NCBI GenBank assembly: GCA_044439985.1
Contig: JBITAG010000044.1
Coordinates: 1 to 43,538, forward strand
DNA from: JAJRXR01 sp044439985
Lineage (GTDB): Bacteria; Planctomycetota; Phycisphaerae; Phycisphaerales; UBA1924
Reading direction: 5' to 3'
DNA length: 43,538 bases
The position numbers and the translations under genes are program-made. Numbering within the stretch: the stretch's first letter is position 1; each line of letters opens with the position of its first letter. This document shows, in pieces, positions 43,085-43,538 of this stretch. The notes beneath the pieces were generated by a model. That model did not search any database. It saw only the letters and a list, made by a program, of their open reading frames with translations, and had not been told where the DNA came from.

Positions 43085-43538
43085 ATGCTCAAGACCTACA
43101 GCGCGCGCACCATGGCGGAAGCTCTCGCCCAGGTCAAGAACGACCTCGGCCCCGACGCGGTCATCGTGCATACCCGCTCTTTCCGCGTCGGAGGCGTGCT
43201 CGGCGTCGGCGCCAAGCCCGTCGTGGAGATCACCGCCAGCGACGATGCTTCCCTCGTCAAACCACCCACCAAGCGGGCGCCGACACGCGCCATCGCACGC
43301 CCACAGACCCCCGCGGCTCCCGATCACGACCCCCCGGCGAGCCAGATCGAGCCCAAGCCCGAGGCGCCCTCCCGCTCGCAGGAAGACGCAACCCCTGCGT
43401 TCCTCGGCGGATACATCCCCCCCGGCGCGTCGGCGCCCGTCTCCCGGCTCGTGGCCCCCCCGGCCTCGCCCCCCGCGCCCGCTCAGGCCCCCCGCCCTGC
43501 CGCGCCGGCGCCCACGCCCAGACCCGCCCCGGCGCCCG
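43085..43538 (+). CDS. flhF: Flagellar GTPase FlhF, N-terminal part (cut by right edge)
   Basis: 151 codons are visible and the frame stays open to the end of the window. The start MLKTYSARTMAEALAQVKND followed by LGPDAVIVHTRSF is the classic FlhF N-terminal domain, which in other bacteria helps place the flagellum. Then comes a long P/A-rich linker. The SRP-type GTPase domain must lie beyond the window. Located right after flhA, the normal place. The gap before it (43016-43084) contains a GGCC-TCAA-GGCC hairpin and no obvious promoter. Confidence 0.9.
   Translation, partial: MLKTYSARTMAEALAQVKNDLGPDAVIVHTRSFRVGGVLGVGAKPVVEITASDDASLVKPPTKRAPTRAIARPQTPAAPDHDPPASQIEPKPEAPSRSQEDATPAFLGGYIPPGASAPVSRLVAPPASPPAPAQAPRPAAPAPTPRPAPAP

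Overview
The window is 43.5 kb of very GC-rich, gene-dense bacterial DNA with strong G/C bias at third codon positions. It looks like chromosome from a planctomycete of the class Phycisphaerae. The best lineage marker is the secreted Asp-box protein at 4005-5492, which ends in a GC-type dockerin-like double repeat typical of Phycisphaerales. Planctomycete-looking small orphan proteins and a diderm lipid A gene (lpxI) agree with this. The lineage call is inference; no 16S gene is present. I see no tRNA, rRNA, insertion sequence, integrase or CRISPR array, and no gene-free stretch longer than about 190 bases.

Region 1 (1-18400) is mixed housekeeping and lineage-specific cargo. It holds a HEAT-repeat protein cut by the left edge with a small membrane protein, a secreted TraB/GumN-like protein, a TPR lipoprotein and the dockerin protein. 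On the minus strand follow a zinc-ribbon membrane protein and ispG (isoprenoid synthesis). Next come a GNAT acetyltransferase, a PerR-like Fur-family regulator, a PilZ protein, the Obg GTPase, and a minus-strand run of a ribosome hibernation factor, a TlyA-like rRNA methyltransferase and lpxI. The region ends with a four-cysteine mini-protein, a hypothetical protein, a LolB-like lipoprotein, an RDD membrane protein and a large membrane-anchored TPR protein.

Region 2 (18429-43538) is one long plus-strand flagellar cluster. It opens with a FlgN-like chaperone, a soluble histidine kinase and a sigma-54 response regulator (FlrBC/FlgSR type). Then follow flgB-flgC-fliE-fliF-fliG-fliH-fliI-fliJ, a MotE-like gene, fliK, flgD, a TIGR02530-type gene, flgE, flbD, motA, motB, fliL, fliN, fliO, fliP, fliQ, fliR, flhB, flhA and the start of flhF. 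Many genes overlap by 4 bases or are closely spaced. Together they encode the MS ring, part of the C ring, the export gate and ATPase, the rod base, the hook, the stator and the regulators. Filament, distal rod, L/P ring, fliM, fliA and flhG genes are not in the window.

The most unusual points are four. fliM is missing exactly where it belongs, between fliL and fliN. fliP has no stop codon before fliQ and stays open through all of fliQ to the fliR start. FlhB carries NPEH instead of NPTH at its autocleavage site. The Fur-family protein keeps a PerR-like metal site but lacks the structural zinc cysteines, and a PerR-box-like sequence lies over its start codon. I did not find a clearly new defence or mobile system.
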